Of a stretch of DNA of 64,000 nt, positions 10,491 through 21,670 are shown piece after piece. A model generated the notes under the pieces. The model had not been told where the DNA came from, did not search any database, and worked only from the letters and a program-made list of their open reading frames with translations. The position numbers and the translations under genes are program-made. The number at the start of each line of letters is the position of its first letter. Positions within the stretch are counted from its first letter, which is position 1. Origin of the DNA: Datisca glomerata (lineage: Eukaryota > Streptophyta > Magnoliopsida > Cucurbitales > Datiscaceae); NCBI GenBank assembly GCA_003255025.1, contig QANY01000261.1:1239541-1303540 (forward strand), given 5' to 3'.

Positions 10491-12412
10491 TTTTTTAATT
10501 TTGATGTGATTAAGGATTTGAATGAAGTTATCATCATCTTGATTGTTGACAACAGGATCTTCAACCTCATTATCAGAAATTGGGGATTCACTAGGTTTTT
10601 CTAGTTCACTGGATTCATGATTTTTAATTAAATTCTCTATTTTTAAATGATTTAATTCTTTTGTTATTTTTGTGTTTGAATATTTTAATTCTTTTATTTT
10701 ATTTTTAATATATTTTATTTCATTTTGAAGTTCCTGAATAGTAACTTCTTTTTCATTTCCTTTAATTTTGTTGAATTTTTCAAGTGTTTGTGAACGGCTT
10801 GCAATATTGTTATCAGATTTAGAATTTCATTTCTTTTGAATCACCTTCTTAAGTCTTCCAAAGTATTCTTGTTTTAATTCAAGATTTTTTTTCTTCATTC
10901 GAATTTGAAGTGGACTATTTGTTATTCTAGTTTTGTATTGTTTAGAAATTCAAGGATTAACCACTGAATCACAAATAAAAAACAGGGAATAGATTCATAA
11001 TAGGCTCAATATTACTTGTAATAGAACTTATGTTTGATATGAATATTAAGTAGCGTATATAGTTGACGAATGAAGTGAGTTCATTAAAAAATCAAAGACA
11101 CGAAATGGCAAAAGCAAAAAAGAAAGTTTTTAATTTTACTAATTAAATCTAACAAAAGATTCTCTTGTTCTTCATTTTTATTTAAAACATTGACAATCTT
11201 TTTGACAACAGCTATCCTTTCACCTCATAGAGATGTTAGGAGAATCAATGTTAGATCTTGAAGAGTTTGATTCGTCAGATTAAGGGGATTCAAATTCTTC
11301 TAAATCTTCATTACTACTTTTATAGTAATCTATTGATTCTAAAATCTAAACAATTCTAGTTTATCATCTTCAGAGATTTTTAAATGGTTAATTATATTTT
11401 TTACTTGGAAAGTGTTAGAAAAATGATCATTCTGGCCACATTTAAAACACTTAATTTTATTTTTATCAACAAATTTTTTATTGAATTTTTTCGTGAATAA
11501 TTTTTCTTCTTCGAAAGGTGTTTGTCAAATTTTATATTTTTGTTTTTGTGGAATTTTTTTCTATAATGTTTGTAAGCTATTTTAGGATTTAGATAAATTG
11601 GGCACGCCATTTAAGACATTTTTCTTTCCAAAATGATTGATTACTATCATCTTTAGACATTACTCTGGACAAAAATACATTTTTCTACTTGTCAAAGTCA
11701 CTTAGGGTGGGACACCTAAGATTATTTAATTGGTCATGGATTTGTGGTGTAACATTACTTGGTGTTCCAATGAAATGTTCAATTATTATGGAGAAGAGTT
11801 TATTAATGGAATCAGACATTGTTTCCTAATTCTCTCCAAGGATTGGGGTTCATTCATCATCAATCTTTACTGTTGTAAGGATGTATTTTTTAGATTCTTT
11901 AGTGCGATGCTTTTTCCACCAAAAATGAAGTATTCATGTGAATCTTGTGACTTAAAACTTTATTACCTCATGTGTGGTAATGTAACTATTGACTACCGTA
12001 GCCATGTGCTATAATTTATTGAGGACTTCAAGTTCTGAAAGAACATAAATATTCCATTCATATAATTTTTATGTAGAGACAAAAAATTGATTAACCAGTA
12101 ATTTGAATATCTGGTGGAGTAGGCTTTTTATGTCACTTCCTTTCCAATTTATTAATTTCTAAATTTTTGAATTTTCTTACAATATTATGAATGGTTGAAG
12201 ATTCATGGACTATGAATGATTCATAGGTGGAATCTGACCTATCGTTTTCTGAATCTTGAAGCATTTTATCAACCTTTATATCGAGTGGAACAATATTTAA
12301 GGAACTTTTATATGAAAGATTTATTAAAGGAGTTTCTTTCAAAGATTAAATAGGTTTAGTTTCATAAAGATCATCAACCTTATTTTCAATTTTGTCCAAT
12401 TATTTTCCTATT
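10491..12412 (-). pseudogene. Coat protein region of copy A
   Basis: Coat/nucleocapsid part of the polyprotein, interrupted by the insertion at 10888-11126. The zinc knuckle lies at about 11408-11455; its last Cys is changed to Phe and the Gly before His to Asp. A lysine-rich basic stretch precedes it (11401-11610) and an acidic Glu/Ser/Asp-rich stretch follows, as in caulimovirid coats. The upstream part (12133-12342) carries the NLSYKSSLNIVPL and LEINKLERK blocks common to all copies. The region stops at 12412, where copy B begins in the opposite direction. Confidence 0.75.
10888..11126 (+). other. Insertion of probable plastid DNA (NUPT), ycf4-cemA spacer
   Basis: A 239-bp block interrupts the coat region between two halves of an otherwise continuous sequence and is absent from all other copies. 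Its right end reads GAAATGGCAAAAGCAAAAAA, which resembles the start of the plastid cemA gene (product beginning MAKKK), preceded by spacer-like sequence. I infer nuclear plastid DNA from memory of that locus. There is no obvious target duplication apart from T-runs at both ends. Confidence 0.45.
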
Positions 12413-12419
12413 TTTAGTA

Positions 12420-13430
12420 ATGAGTAGATTATTTAAAAGTAATTCTTCTTGTAGCAATAGGTTTATAATAAATACAATATCAAACATAATTAATGAAGAA
12501 TATTTTGAATACTTAGCAGATGATCAAGTAGATCATAGGTTATGGAATATACTCAAATCCCCTAATAAAGAAATTTATAAATCAACATGGTCTGTTGCTT
12601 CCTTCAAACATCAACATCATGTCAAAACAATTGAAAAAATATATGCTATTGGGAAATAGCATGAAACTTGTCAACTATTTTCTCCTAATATAATTAAATA
12701 TGACATTGAAAGAAGGATATAATTTCCTTCACTTTGGTTTAGTCTTGATGGAAGTTATACCACTCACAAGGAGAAGCCTAAATACCTCCGACTTGTTAGC
12801 CTTGCGAGATACAAGATTTACAAATTTTAATGATAGTATTTTAGGATTAATTGCATCTTCACTTTGTAATGGTCCACTCCATTTTGACAGTTTTTCAGAT
12901 TTGATTGTTAGCTTAACAAACCCACATTTTCTTCAATCTTTAACTTTGTATTAAAACTAGTGGTTACCAAATCCTTGAAAGTACCCAACCCCCAGCTTTG
13001 ATTTTTAGAATACATTACAAAGTAATCAAAACTAATATGTATTTCCAAGCCATCAATAGGAGTCCAAAAAATTAAACCTTGTTGATTCAATCTGGCCAAA
13101 GTAATGTAAATATTAGAATCCCTAAAACCATTAGGTGGTTTGATATTACTTTGCCTACAAATTGGCTTTTAGCCAATGAAAGCCAACCTACTTCAATTCA
13201 ACACCCAATTGAAGAGACTTATTATATCCTGCAGTACATGGATGGTACTGTTAAAATTAATTTCTAATCTTTTAGTTCTAATCCTTAAATTAGGAAGTTT
13301 AGCCAGTCTAGAACTCCTAGAAGTTCCTTTTCTGAATCCACTATCAATAATACTCAAGATCTTAGAATCCATCAATTGGAAAAAGAATTAAAAAATTAAA
13401 AAATAAAACATTTAAGACTTAGAGGCATAG
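12420..13430 (+). pseudogene. Movement protein region of copy B
   Basis: Starts at the shared ATG (MSRLF) and is open to 12659, then broken by stops and frameshifts. The 30K-superfamily caulimovirus-type movement domain is recognisable from the block around 12770-12900 (ARFTNFNDS type, in shifted frames). This class of protein modifies plasmodesmata for cell-to-cell spread. The carboxy end carries a Gln/Ser-rich stretch and the IHQLE motif near 13365. Confidence 0.75.
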
Positions 13431-15945
13431 CCACAAATTCTCAAGTTAGTCAATCAATCTTTGATAATAAAACTGAACAATCTAACGAAATTGAATCACC
13501 AATTGAATCTGATTTTCAAGGAACCTTGCCTCCTGTAAATTCGAAAATCTTAGTTTTAAATTTAGGCACCCTAAGCCAAGAATATAAGCCTGATTGGGAG
13601 GGTCTAACCCAACACATTAATGACTTTATGGATCAAATAAAAATCATCATTGCTGAATGGAAGGCGTTCATGAAAGAGTTTAGAGTTGATATGTTCTTCC
13701 TTGATTATATCGAGGATATTTATGAAAAGAATGTTAAAGTAATTTCTAAAATCAAATGGGTCAATGAATACTCCAATTGGGTGACAGCTAACCATTCCCC
13801 ACCTACAAAAATTATAATTAATCATAAAATTTTTTTAATCACTACTTCTCTTTTTGAGATTTCAAAGGAAGAAGAACCCAATAAAAAAGTTATTGGATAA
13901 CTAAATTACACTAATCAAAATTTAATAACAATAGGATAATTGTTAGATAAAATTGAGAATAAGGTTGATAATCTTCATGAGCCTAAACCTAATGAATCTT
14001 TGAAAGAAACTCCTTTAATAAATCTTTTGGATAAAACTTCTTTGAATATTGTTCCCCTCAATAAAAAGATCGATAAAATATTTCAAGAATTGGAGAATAA
14101 ATCTGTTGAGTTATCTTTATCTATGAAGGTAATTAACCAAAATGGTAGTTCGAATTCAGAAATCCATAGGTCAGATTTCGCCTATGAATCATCCATTATT
14201 CATGAATCTTCAACCATTCATAATATTGAAGAAAAAATTAAAAAATTAGTAATTAATAAATTAGAAAGGAAGTGTCATAAAAAGCCTATTCCTCAAGCTA
14301 TTCAAAAGACTGAATCTTCTTTAGTCAATCAATTTTATGTTTCTACCGAAAAATTATATGAATGAAATATTGATGGTATTTTAGAATATGAAGTCCTCAA
14401 CAAATTATAGTACATAGCTATGATAGCCAACAGTTACATTACCACACACAATTTACCTCACAATGGGGTAATAAAATATTTAGTTACAGGATTCACAGGA
14501 ATGCTTCATTCCTGGTGGGAGAAATATCTCACCGATGAATCTAAAAATACCATCCTTACAGTAATAAAGATTGATGTGGAGCAACCCAAATCCTTGGAGA
14601 GGACCAGGAAACAATGCGTGATGCTATTAATACACTCTTCTACATAATAGTTGAACATTTCATTGGAACACCATGTAACATTACTTCACATATGCATGAC
14701 CAATTAACCAATCTTAGGTGTCCTACTCTAAGTGATTTTGACTGGTAAAAAAATATATTTTTGTCTAGAGTATTGTCTAGGGATGATAACAATTACCGCT
14801 TTGAAAATAAAAATTCATTAATGGCTCACCAAATTTGTTTGCCCAAAAAATTAGAATAGTCCTTAGTGATGACCTAGGAAATATAGACTACAGTAGTCTT
14901 ATCTATGGTACAATTATCACTACAATACAGAAAGAAGGTCCAAGAATGTGTATTGACATAAAAATTAATAAACAAATGAAATAGGAAAAGAAAACTGTCA
15001 AATATGAATTAGGCAATTTCTGTGAGAAATACAGATTACTTGCTATTGCTCCTTCCCAAAAGAATAGGAAAAATTCTCATCTAAATCCTAAAAGAATTTA
15101 TAAACCTTATAGGAATTCCACAAAAACAAAAATAAAAAAATTTGACATATACTTTTCTTAGAATAAAAATTATTCAAGAAGAAAATTCAATAATTTTTTT
15201 ATAAAAGTAAAATTAAGTGTTTTAAATGTTGCAAGAATGGTCATTTTTCCAACACTTGTCAAGTCAAAAATAAAATCAATCAAGTAAAAATATCTTACGA
15301 AGAAAAACAAGAATTGTTTCGAGCTACAGAATATATAGATTACTATGAAAGTAGTAATAAAGATTTAAGAGAATTTGAATCTCTCGAATCTGATGAATCA
15401 AACTCTTCAAGTTGTGAGAGTGATTCTCCTAACATCTCTATGGGGTGCAGGGATAGATGTTGAAATATTAATGTTTTAAATAAAAATGAAGAAGAAGAAC
15501 ATCTTTTATTAGATTTATTTAATAAAATTGAAATTACTGAATTAAAACAAGAATACCTTGAAAGACTTGGGAACGTAATTCAAAAGAAAGAAAATATTAA
15601 GTCTAATAATAACACAGCAAGCCTTTCACAAACTCTTGAAGAATTCAACAAAGTTTAAGGAAAGGAAAGAGAAGTTACTTTACAAGACTACAAAAATAAA
15701 ATAAAAAATATTTTAATTAAAATAAAAGAATTAAAAGATTCAAACACAAAAATAACAAAAGAATTACATCTTTTAAAATAAAGAATTTAATTAAAAATCA
15801 TGAATCCAGTAAACTAGAAGAACCTAATAAATCCCCAAATTCTGATAATGAGTTTGAAGAACCTATTGTCAATAGTCAAAATGATGATAACTTCATTCAA
15901 ATCCTTAATCACATCAAAATAAAAATAAATGGCATACAATGGTCA
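13431..15945 (+). pseudogene. Coat protein region of copy B
   Basis: Two fairly long open pieces (13526-13900 and 13940-14365) and a third (14420-14647) cover the amino half, including LHSWWEKYLT. The CCHC zinc knuckle at 15215-15259 is intact in spacing (C-x2-C-x4-H-x4-C), with Cys in place of the usual Gly after the second Cys. It follows a Lys/Asn-rich basic stretch. Downstream are an acidic Ser/Glu/Asp stretch and a second Cys cluster (MGCRDRC, near 15440). Stops separate the pieces. Confidence 0.8.
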
Positions 15946-16495
15946 GAATAACAATCTAAGATATTGATTTCACTTCAATGGCTCTTATTGATTCAAGAAG
16001 TAATTTGAATTGTATACAAGAATGATTCATTCCTGCCAAGTACTTCTAGAAGACAAAAAAAATATTTGTCATCTGCAAATGATACTAGAATGCATATCAA
16101 TTATGAAATCACTAAAGTTCATATTTTCCAAGATAACGTATGTTTTAAAACAACATTTGTTTTAGTAAAAAAACTATGACAGACAAAATTTTTTTGGGTT
16201 TACCATTCATTTCTCTACTGTATTCTTTTATAATAGAGGATGATGGGATAATTACTTATCCCATGGATAAACCTGTCAAATTCAAATTTCTTTATTTTCT
16301 CACAATGAGAAATTGAAAACTTAAAAAAAAATTCTGTTTTTAAAACTATAAACTTAATTGCTTGTAAAGAAACACAATTATGTTTTCTACAAGATCAAAT
16401 AAATTCAAAAGAATTGAAAATCAGCTTCAAAATCTTGCTCTTGAAAAATAAATTAAACAAAAAATTTGTGAAGAATTATGTGTTGACATGAAATT
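15946..16495 (+). pseudogene. Aspartic protease region of copy B
   Basis: The segment reads LIDSRSNLNCIQ, so the DSG active-site Gly is Arg. Past the protease, the linker to RT is short and ends at the class 1 deletion (TTGACATGAAA at about 16483-16493), where about 340 bp present in D+ are missing. The protease would be inactive. Confidence 0.7.
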
Positions 16496-17005
16496 TGGAT
16501 TTTGACAAATCAAGATAAATGAGAATGACAAATACGAAATGGCATTTGGTCATTACAAATGGAATGTAATGCCGTTTGGACTTAAGAATGCTCCGTGTGA
16601 ATTCTCGAAAATAATTTTCAACCAATATACTGATTTTCCAATTGTTCACATTAATGATGTTCTTACTTTCACTAAATCTATTGATCAAAGCTGGAAATAT
16701 CTTAAATTATTTGTGAAAATCATATAACAAAATGTTTTAGTTATCTCTGCAAGTAAAATTAAATTATTTCAATCTACGATTAGATTTCTAGGATTTGAAA
16801 TTTAATATTCCATTACTAAAGCAATTAATCAAATCATACAATCTACATTATTAAATCAATAATGTATTTTAAAAATTGTTTACAAATCTGTCAAATTTTG
16901 TCAATTTTGATTTTAACATTGAATTTATTCAAGGCATTAATAATTAAATTCCTGACTTCCTTACTTGTTAATTTTGTAGGAAACCATTTCAAGATTCTGC
17001 CATGA
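16496..17005 (+). pseudogene. Truncated RT and RNase H end of copy B (class 1)
   Basis: Only the RT palm remains (16539-16727). The amino half of RT is deleted, four residues before the G-HYKWN block are missing, and the catalytic box reads HIND (16647-16658) instead of YIDD. A second deletion at about 16845-16855 removes the connection and most of RNase H. The last codons before the TGA at 17003-17005 match the end of RNase H in other copies. The same lesions recur in C and K. Confidence 0.8.
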
Positions 17006-18833
17006 CAGAATTTAAATTTTTTTGAACTACTAGGATATGGGAAGGTAAAACCTAGAATACTCAATCAAAAAATTCAACGGTAGGGCAGCTGCTTTTTACT
17101 CCAAATTCTCATTCATTAATTATGGTCATGATAGATTTGAATATCCAAGAAATGTATGGATTGATGAATTGGATAAAATTTTGGAAGAAACTGGGTTGAA
17201 ACATGACTTCAATGCAGCACTCATTCAATGGTGTGAGAAATGTGGAAAAATAGGTTTTCACAAAGATAATGAAATATGTTATGATAACATAAAAATTTTA
17301 ATTGTGAACCTATTGGAACAGGCAATTTTTAAATTTAAATTTTCGGTCAAAATAGTCAAAGAATTTTTTATACTGGAAGGAACTTTTTTCGTCATGCCTG
17401 ACAGAATTCGAAAAAGTCATAGGCACGCAGTGGAGCCCATAACTAAAAGAATCAATATCACTTTAAGCAATCATGTAAGGATGATGAAAAGATTGATTAT
17501 AGAAAAGTCTTCCACTCTATAATTGACCCTTAAGACCCAAATTAAAGAAGAGTCTTCTACTCCTAACCAAGCTCAATTAACAATAATTGAGTCCATAGTG
17601 CTCACAAAAAGTGCCTAATGTGTATTTGAAAATTTCCAACCAGCCTTAGTCAACCAATTTGACCCATTCTCAATTACTCAACCATTTGATGCCCAATCGC
17701 TTGACTAACCAATTACAAAATACAAAAAATCATCCTTTCATATTGAGCCTCCATTTGCTCATTTGAAGGATCTTGCCCAAATTGGCAAAGCCCATTACAT
17801 TTTTGAATTCCATTATGTCTCTGGACACAAGGACAAAAATCTCAGTTTCTGCAAAAACATTCTCTTAGAAACAAAATCCATAAATATTAGCCCAATTGAA
17901 AGTTTTGAAGGAAAGATCATCTATCATTCTTTCTACATTCTCATAATTATAACCATGGAGGATTGGAAAATCCATCCTTCAGCTTTCAAAATACTTTCAA
18001 ATAAAAATAATTTAATTATTTTGACTATACTGATGCTTGAAATATGATTTTCTTACATCAAAATAATAATTTTTACCACATGGTTTTTATTTTGATAAAA
18101 GTTTCAAAACTAGTTTTTCAAATTGGTTCTTAAGATGGTTGTCCATTCATGGTCCTATCTTAGAACCTTTTCCAATTTATTTACACTAATATTTCAATTT
18201 TTCTAAGGTTTACAAGCCCTCACCAATTGAGGCCTCCTTTCCCTAAATACATTATTTTTCAAATAAATGCAAATATCCTTGGATCCTAAAGTGGCAATAC
18301 TCAATTGAAGATGGAATCTTCACCAGACAATATTATGTTAAATGGTATGATAAATTCAATACCCAGAAAATTATTGCCTCCATTAATCATGAATTTACAA
18401 ATATCCACCCTCAATTAAGGTTAGCAAATTCTTTTACCTAGGCTCCATTAAAAATTAATGAGCTCATTAACCCAAGTACACAAGCCAAATAATCCAGTTC
18501 AAATTCATCCAAAAAATCCAAACCTGATCAAAATCCTCTTCAAATGGATAATCAAAGGTCACAAAATCAGAATCCAAATTGAAGCAAGAATTAATCAAAA
18601 AAATGCTTCTCCTCCTAGAAGATAATAATAATTCTAACTCTGAATCATCTACAGAGTCAAGTCACCCATTTAAACCAAGTATCCAAAAAGCATAATCATT
18701 CAGAAAGGATGCCCCTCAGCCATTGAAGGATCAAAATAAACTAAAAGGGTTGTGCCCTACCACAATGGGCCTATGACACTTTCAAGACTCTCAGGACCCA
18801 TTTGATGGAATCAATCTCATTAATGATGAGTAA
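17002..18833 (+). pseudogene. ORF2 of copy B, nearly full length but broken
   Basis: Begins with ATG 17002-17004 overlapping the polyprotein TGA (ATGA). The longest open piece is 17169-17522 (DKILEETGLKHDFNAALIQW). Next comes a Gln/Pro/Asn-containing linker, then 17763-18047 (LSFCKNILLETKSINISPIE), a WW-rich segment, a Ser/Lys-rich linker, and an acidic end with stop at 18831-18833. Full length would be roughly 600 codons. I recognise no known domain and do not see the caulimovirus transactivator signature. Function unknown. Confidence 0.7.
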
Positions 18834-18875
18834 ATATAAATAATTTACCTTTGACAAAATGCCAATGTTAAAATA

Positions 18876-19480
18876 ACAATTAGTGTTCCCGCTCACTAAT
18901 TAATGTTGAGGAAGAAGATGAAAAGATTATAAAAGAGGAGGAGAAGAATGTTTTGTTTTCAAAACAAGTTCTTCTCTCAAAATTGGTAATAGTGAAACGA
19001 GTTTTGAGAAAAAAATGAGAGAGGGCAGCCTATTTATAGGCAATAAAAATGGAGCTCACCGGGAACCCATCACTTACATGCACTATTCTTTTTTACAAAA
19101 GTAAAAATATTTTACATTACAACTTTTGACTAAGAATAGTAAAAATGACAGATAGTTGTGTAATTATTTGACAACTAGTACAATAATTACATAAAAAGTC
19201 AAAATATGAAGATTCCTTGATAATTTCTATCTTGGACTTCATGTCTTGATATTACTTCATCTTGGAGAAGTCTTTGTTGTCATTCTTTAGTAATTGCTAT
19301 CTTGGATTTTTGTGTCTTGATTGTTGATTCATTTTTGGAGAAGTCATAATTGCTTATTTTGAAAGTCATCATGATTGGAGAGTCATCTTGATATATCTTG
19401 ATATTTGATTTCTTGATTATTTCAACATTGACATTTTGCCAAGGAAAAATTATTCTATTCATTCACTGATTAATCTAAAT
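18876..19480 (-). promoter_or_regulatory. Promoter and 5' leader remnant of D-
   Basis: Holds the conserved viral upstream region: reiterated 'tccaagata' motifs (about 19225-19310), a GTTCCCGGTGAGC-type block (19052-19065), a TATA box at 19031-19038, the 'gagagaa' transcript-start region and the leader hairpin (about 18877-18904). It is the best preserved core promoter besides that of copy E. Transcription from it would run leftward, antisense through copy B. Confidence 0.7.
19031..19038 (-). promoter_or_regulatory. Viral TATA box in D-
   Basis: The reverse complement reads CCTATAAATAGG, the same core as at 30748-30759 in the plus-strand copy E leader. Confidence 0.7.
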
Positions 19481-20521
19481 TTATTCATTATCATTGAGAT
19501 TGATATTACCAAATGGGTCTTGGGAATCTTAAGACGGATCATAAGTCCATTTAAGTAAAATTTGACCCTTTTGAGTACTTTGGTCATTCAATTGTTGAGG
19601 GGGTAGCCTTTCTAGATGATTGAGCTTTTTAGATTTCTTGTTTAGTTGGGTAACTTGAATCTACAGATGATTCTGAGTCAAAATTATTTTATCTAAAAGG
19701 AGAAGCATTTTGTCGATTGATTCTTGCTTCAATTTGGATTTAAGTTTTGTGACTTTTGATTTAATAATTCATCTTGAAATTTTTGAATACATCAAACAAC
19801 AGCTAAAATTTCTTTCTAAATAGTACTATAACTAATTTGAAATTGAGTCCAAGTTCCAGATGTAAACCTGATAATTTGTTCTGATGATTCTGGAGAGATT
19901 TTTTGTAATGAGATACCTCCATAAACAAGTTTAGAGGCATCAATTTAAACAATTTTAAAAGAATTACTAGTAGTGTCTTAACATGAGTTTTAATTTTCTT
20001 AATTAAATTGGTATGGACAGTTGTCCACGGAGGGGTTTTTTTCTTAAGCCTTTCGAAAAGTGGCTTGCAATCAGTTCTCAAATTATTGTAAAAATCATAT
20101 ATGTAATTCAATGATCCTAGATATCTTTGTAATTGGTTTTATCAAGGATCTCATTAGGAAATTTATCAGCAAATTGTACGACTCGATCAATTGGTTTAAT
20201 AATGGAATGATATATTTCAAATTCTAGAAATCCAATCTTAGATTGAAATAATTTAATTTTACTTGCAGAGATGACTTGACCATTTTGCTTTATTATTCTA
20301 GAAAACAATTCAAGGCGTTTCCAATGTTGATCTATTGATTTAGAAAAAATAAGAATATCATCAATATAAACATTTGAGAAATCAGTAAATGGATTAAAGA
20401 GTTCATTCATTATATTCTGAAATTCACTTGGAGCATTTGTATGACTAAAAGTCACATTTCATTCGTAATGGCCAAAAGGAGCTATAAATCCAGTTTTGTA
20501 TTTATCGTATTCATTTATTAC
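19481..20521 (-). pseudogene. RT palm, RNase H piece and ORF2 tail of D-
   Basis: RT at 20117-20455 retains an intact YIDD box (20357-20368) and following IFSKSIDQHW and ISASKIKLFQSKIGFL blocks. RNase H at 19803-20111 is open for about 100 codons (YIYDFYNNLRTDCKPL). The join at about 19765 puts the Ser/Lys-rich ORF2 linker next; the stop is at 19481-19483. The amino half of RT is absent because the copy starts at 20521. Confidence 0.78.
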
Positions 20522-21670
20522 AACAAAGTATTATGAGATATTTACTTATCCCATGGATAAACCTATCAAATTCAAATTTTTTTCTTTTTCTCACAATGAG
20601 AAATTGAAAACTTTGAAATAGAATTTCTGTTTATAAAAATGTGAATTCAATTTCTTGTAAAAAACAATTATGTTTTATACAAAATGAAATAAAATTCAAA
20701 AGAATTGATGAACAACTTCAAAACCTGCTATTCAAAAACAAATTAAAATCTTTGAACATAAAATTTATAAAGAGTTATGTGCTGACGTTTCTAATGCTTT
20801 CTGGAACAAAATTCACCATATTGTCAGTCTGCCTTACATTAAGGGATTTGATCAAAAGAATATCCCAGCAAAAGCATGCAGTTGAATTATGTAAGAAAAA
20901 ATTACAGAACTTCTCACTAAAAATATTATTAGAATAAGAAAGTCTCATTGGTCTTGCTCGACCTTTTATGTCCAAAAGGCTAGTGAAATTGAACGAGGAG
21001 TTTCTCGATTGGTAATAAATTACAAGCTCCTTAACAATATTTTGGAATGGATAAGATATCATATACTAAATAAAAGGGACTTAATTAATAACTAGGAGAT
21101 GCTGATGTATTTTCTAAGTTTTACTTGAAATCTGGATTCTGGCAAATTCAGATAAATGAAAATGATAAATACAAAACTGCATTTGTAACTCCATTTGGCC
21201 ATTACGGATGAAATGTAATGTCTTTTGATCTTAAAAATGCTCCAAGTGAATTCAAAATATAATGAATGAAATCTTTGATCATTTTACTGGTTACTCAATT
21301 GTTTATATTGATAATGTTCTTATTTTCTCTAAATCAATAGATCAACATTGGAAACACCTTGAATTGTTTGCCAGGATAATAAAGCAAAATGGTTTAGTTA
21401 TCTCTGCAATTATTTCAATCTAAGATTAGATTTCTAGGATTTGAAATATATCATTCCGTTATTAAAGCAATTAATCAAATCACACAATTTGCTAATAAAT
21501 TTCAAGATAATCTAATAAATAAAAAATTTCTTTTAAAAATTATCTCCAAATCTGCAAAACATGTTTTGGAACAATATGTAAAAACATTGCTTCTAAACAA
21601 ATTCTTTCCAGGTAACAGTCTATTCTTTGCATTTTGAATATTAAATTTATTCATGGTATTAATAATTCAA
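20522..21670 (+). pseudogene. Protease end, RT and RNase H remnant of D+
   Basis: The linker segment at 20641-20937 is open for 98 codons. RT follows in other frames with recognisable palm blocks; the four residues missing in class 1 are present (21181-21201). The catalytic box reads YIDN (21304-21315), so the second catalytic Asp is lost. A deletion at about 21500 joins RT to the end of RNase H, leaving 18 bp more on the left than the class 1 junction has. The enzyme is inactive. Confidence 0.75.

Larger units (their letters stand above)
6798..12412 (-). mobile_element. Endogenous pararetrovirus copy A (Caulimoviridae)
   Basis: Minus-strand copy. In its own direction it runs from the middle of the coat region (12412) through protease, RT, RNase H and an ORF2 lacking its 5' end, then into leader sequence at 6798. 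It has no movement protein and its 5' end is cut at the junction with copy B. It is the only copy in which both RT and the middle of RNase H remain in order. Stops and frameshifts interrupt every domain. Family assignment rests on movement/coat/protease/RT order seen across copies, the YIDD box and the tRNA-Met primer site. Confidence 0.88.
12413..18875 (+). mobile_element. Endogenous pararetrovirus copy B
   Basis: Plus-strand copy beginning 7 bp before the movement protein ATG and ending just after ORF2. It has movement, coat, protease, a gutted RT/RNase H, and full-length but broken ORF2. It meets copy A head-to-head at 12412/12413 and copy D- tail-to-tail at about 18875. It belongs to deletion class 1 (see findings), sharing breakpoints with C, K and J'. 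It has no leader of its own. Confidence 0.88.
18876..20521 (-). mobile_element. Endogenous pararetrovirus fragment D-
   Basis: Minus-strand fragment. In its own direction it has the RT palm (20521 to about 20117), an RNase H piece, then a jump into the ORF2 tail (19765-19481), then leader with an intact promoter. It faces B tail-to-tail on its left and D+ head-to-head on its right. Most of ORF2 and the end of RNase H are deleted at about 19765. Confidence 0.82.

Noticed and set aside
13604..13825. Minus-strand 73-codon frame, repeated at 25478-25741 and, as a plus-strand frame, at 51815-52078
   Set aside because: It recurs because it is the antisense of the same coat segment; it is a shadow and not a gene.
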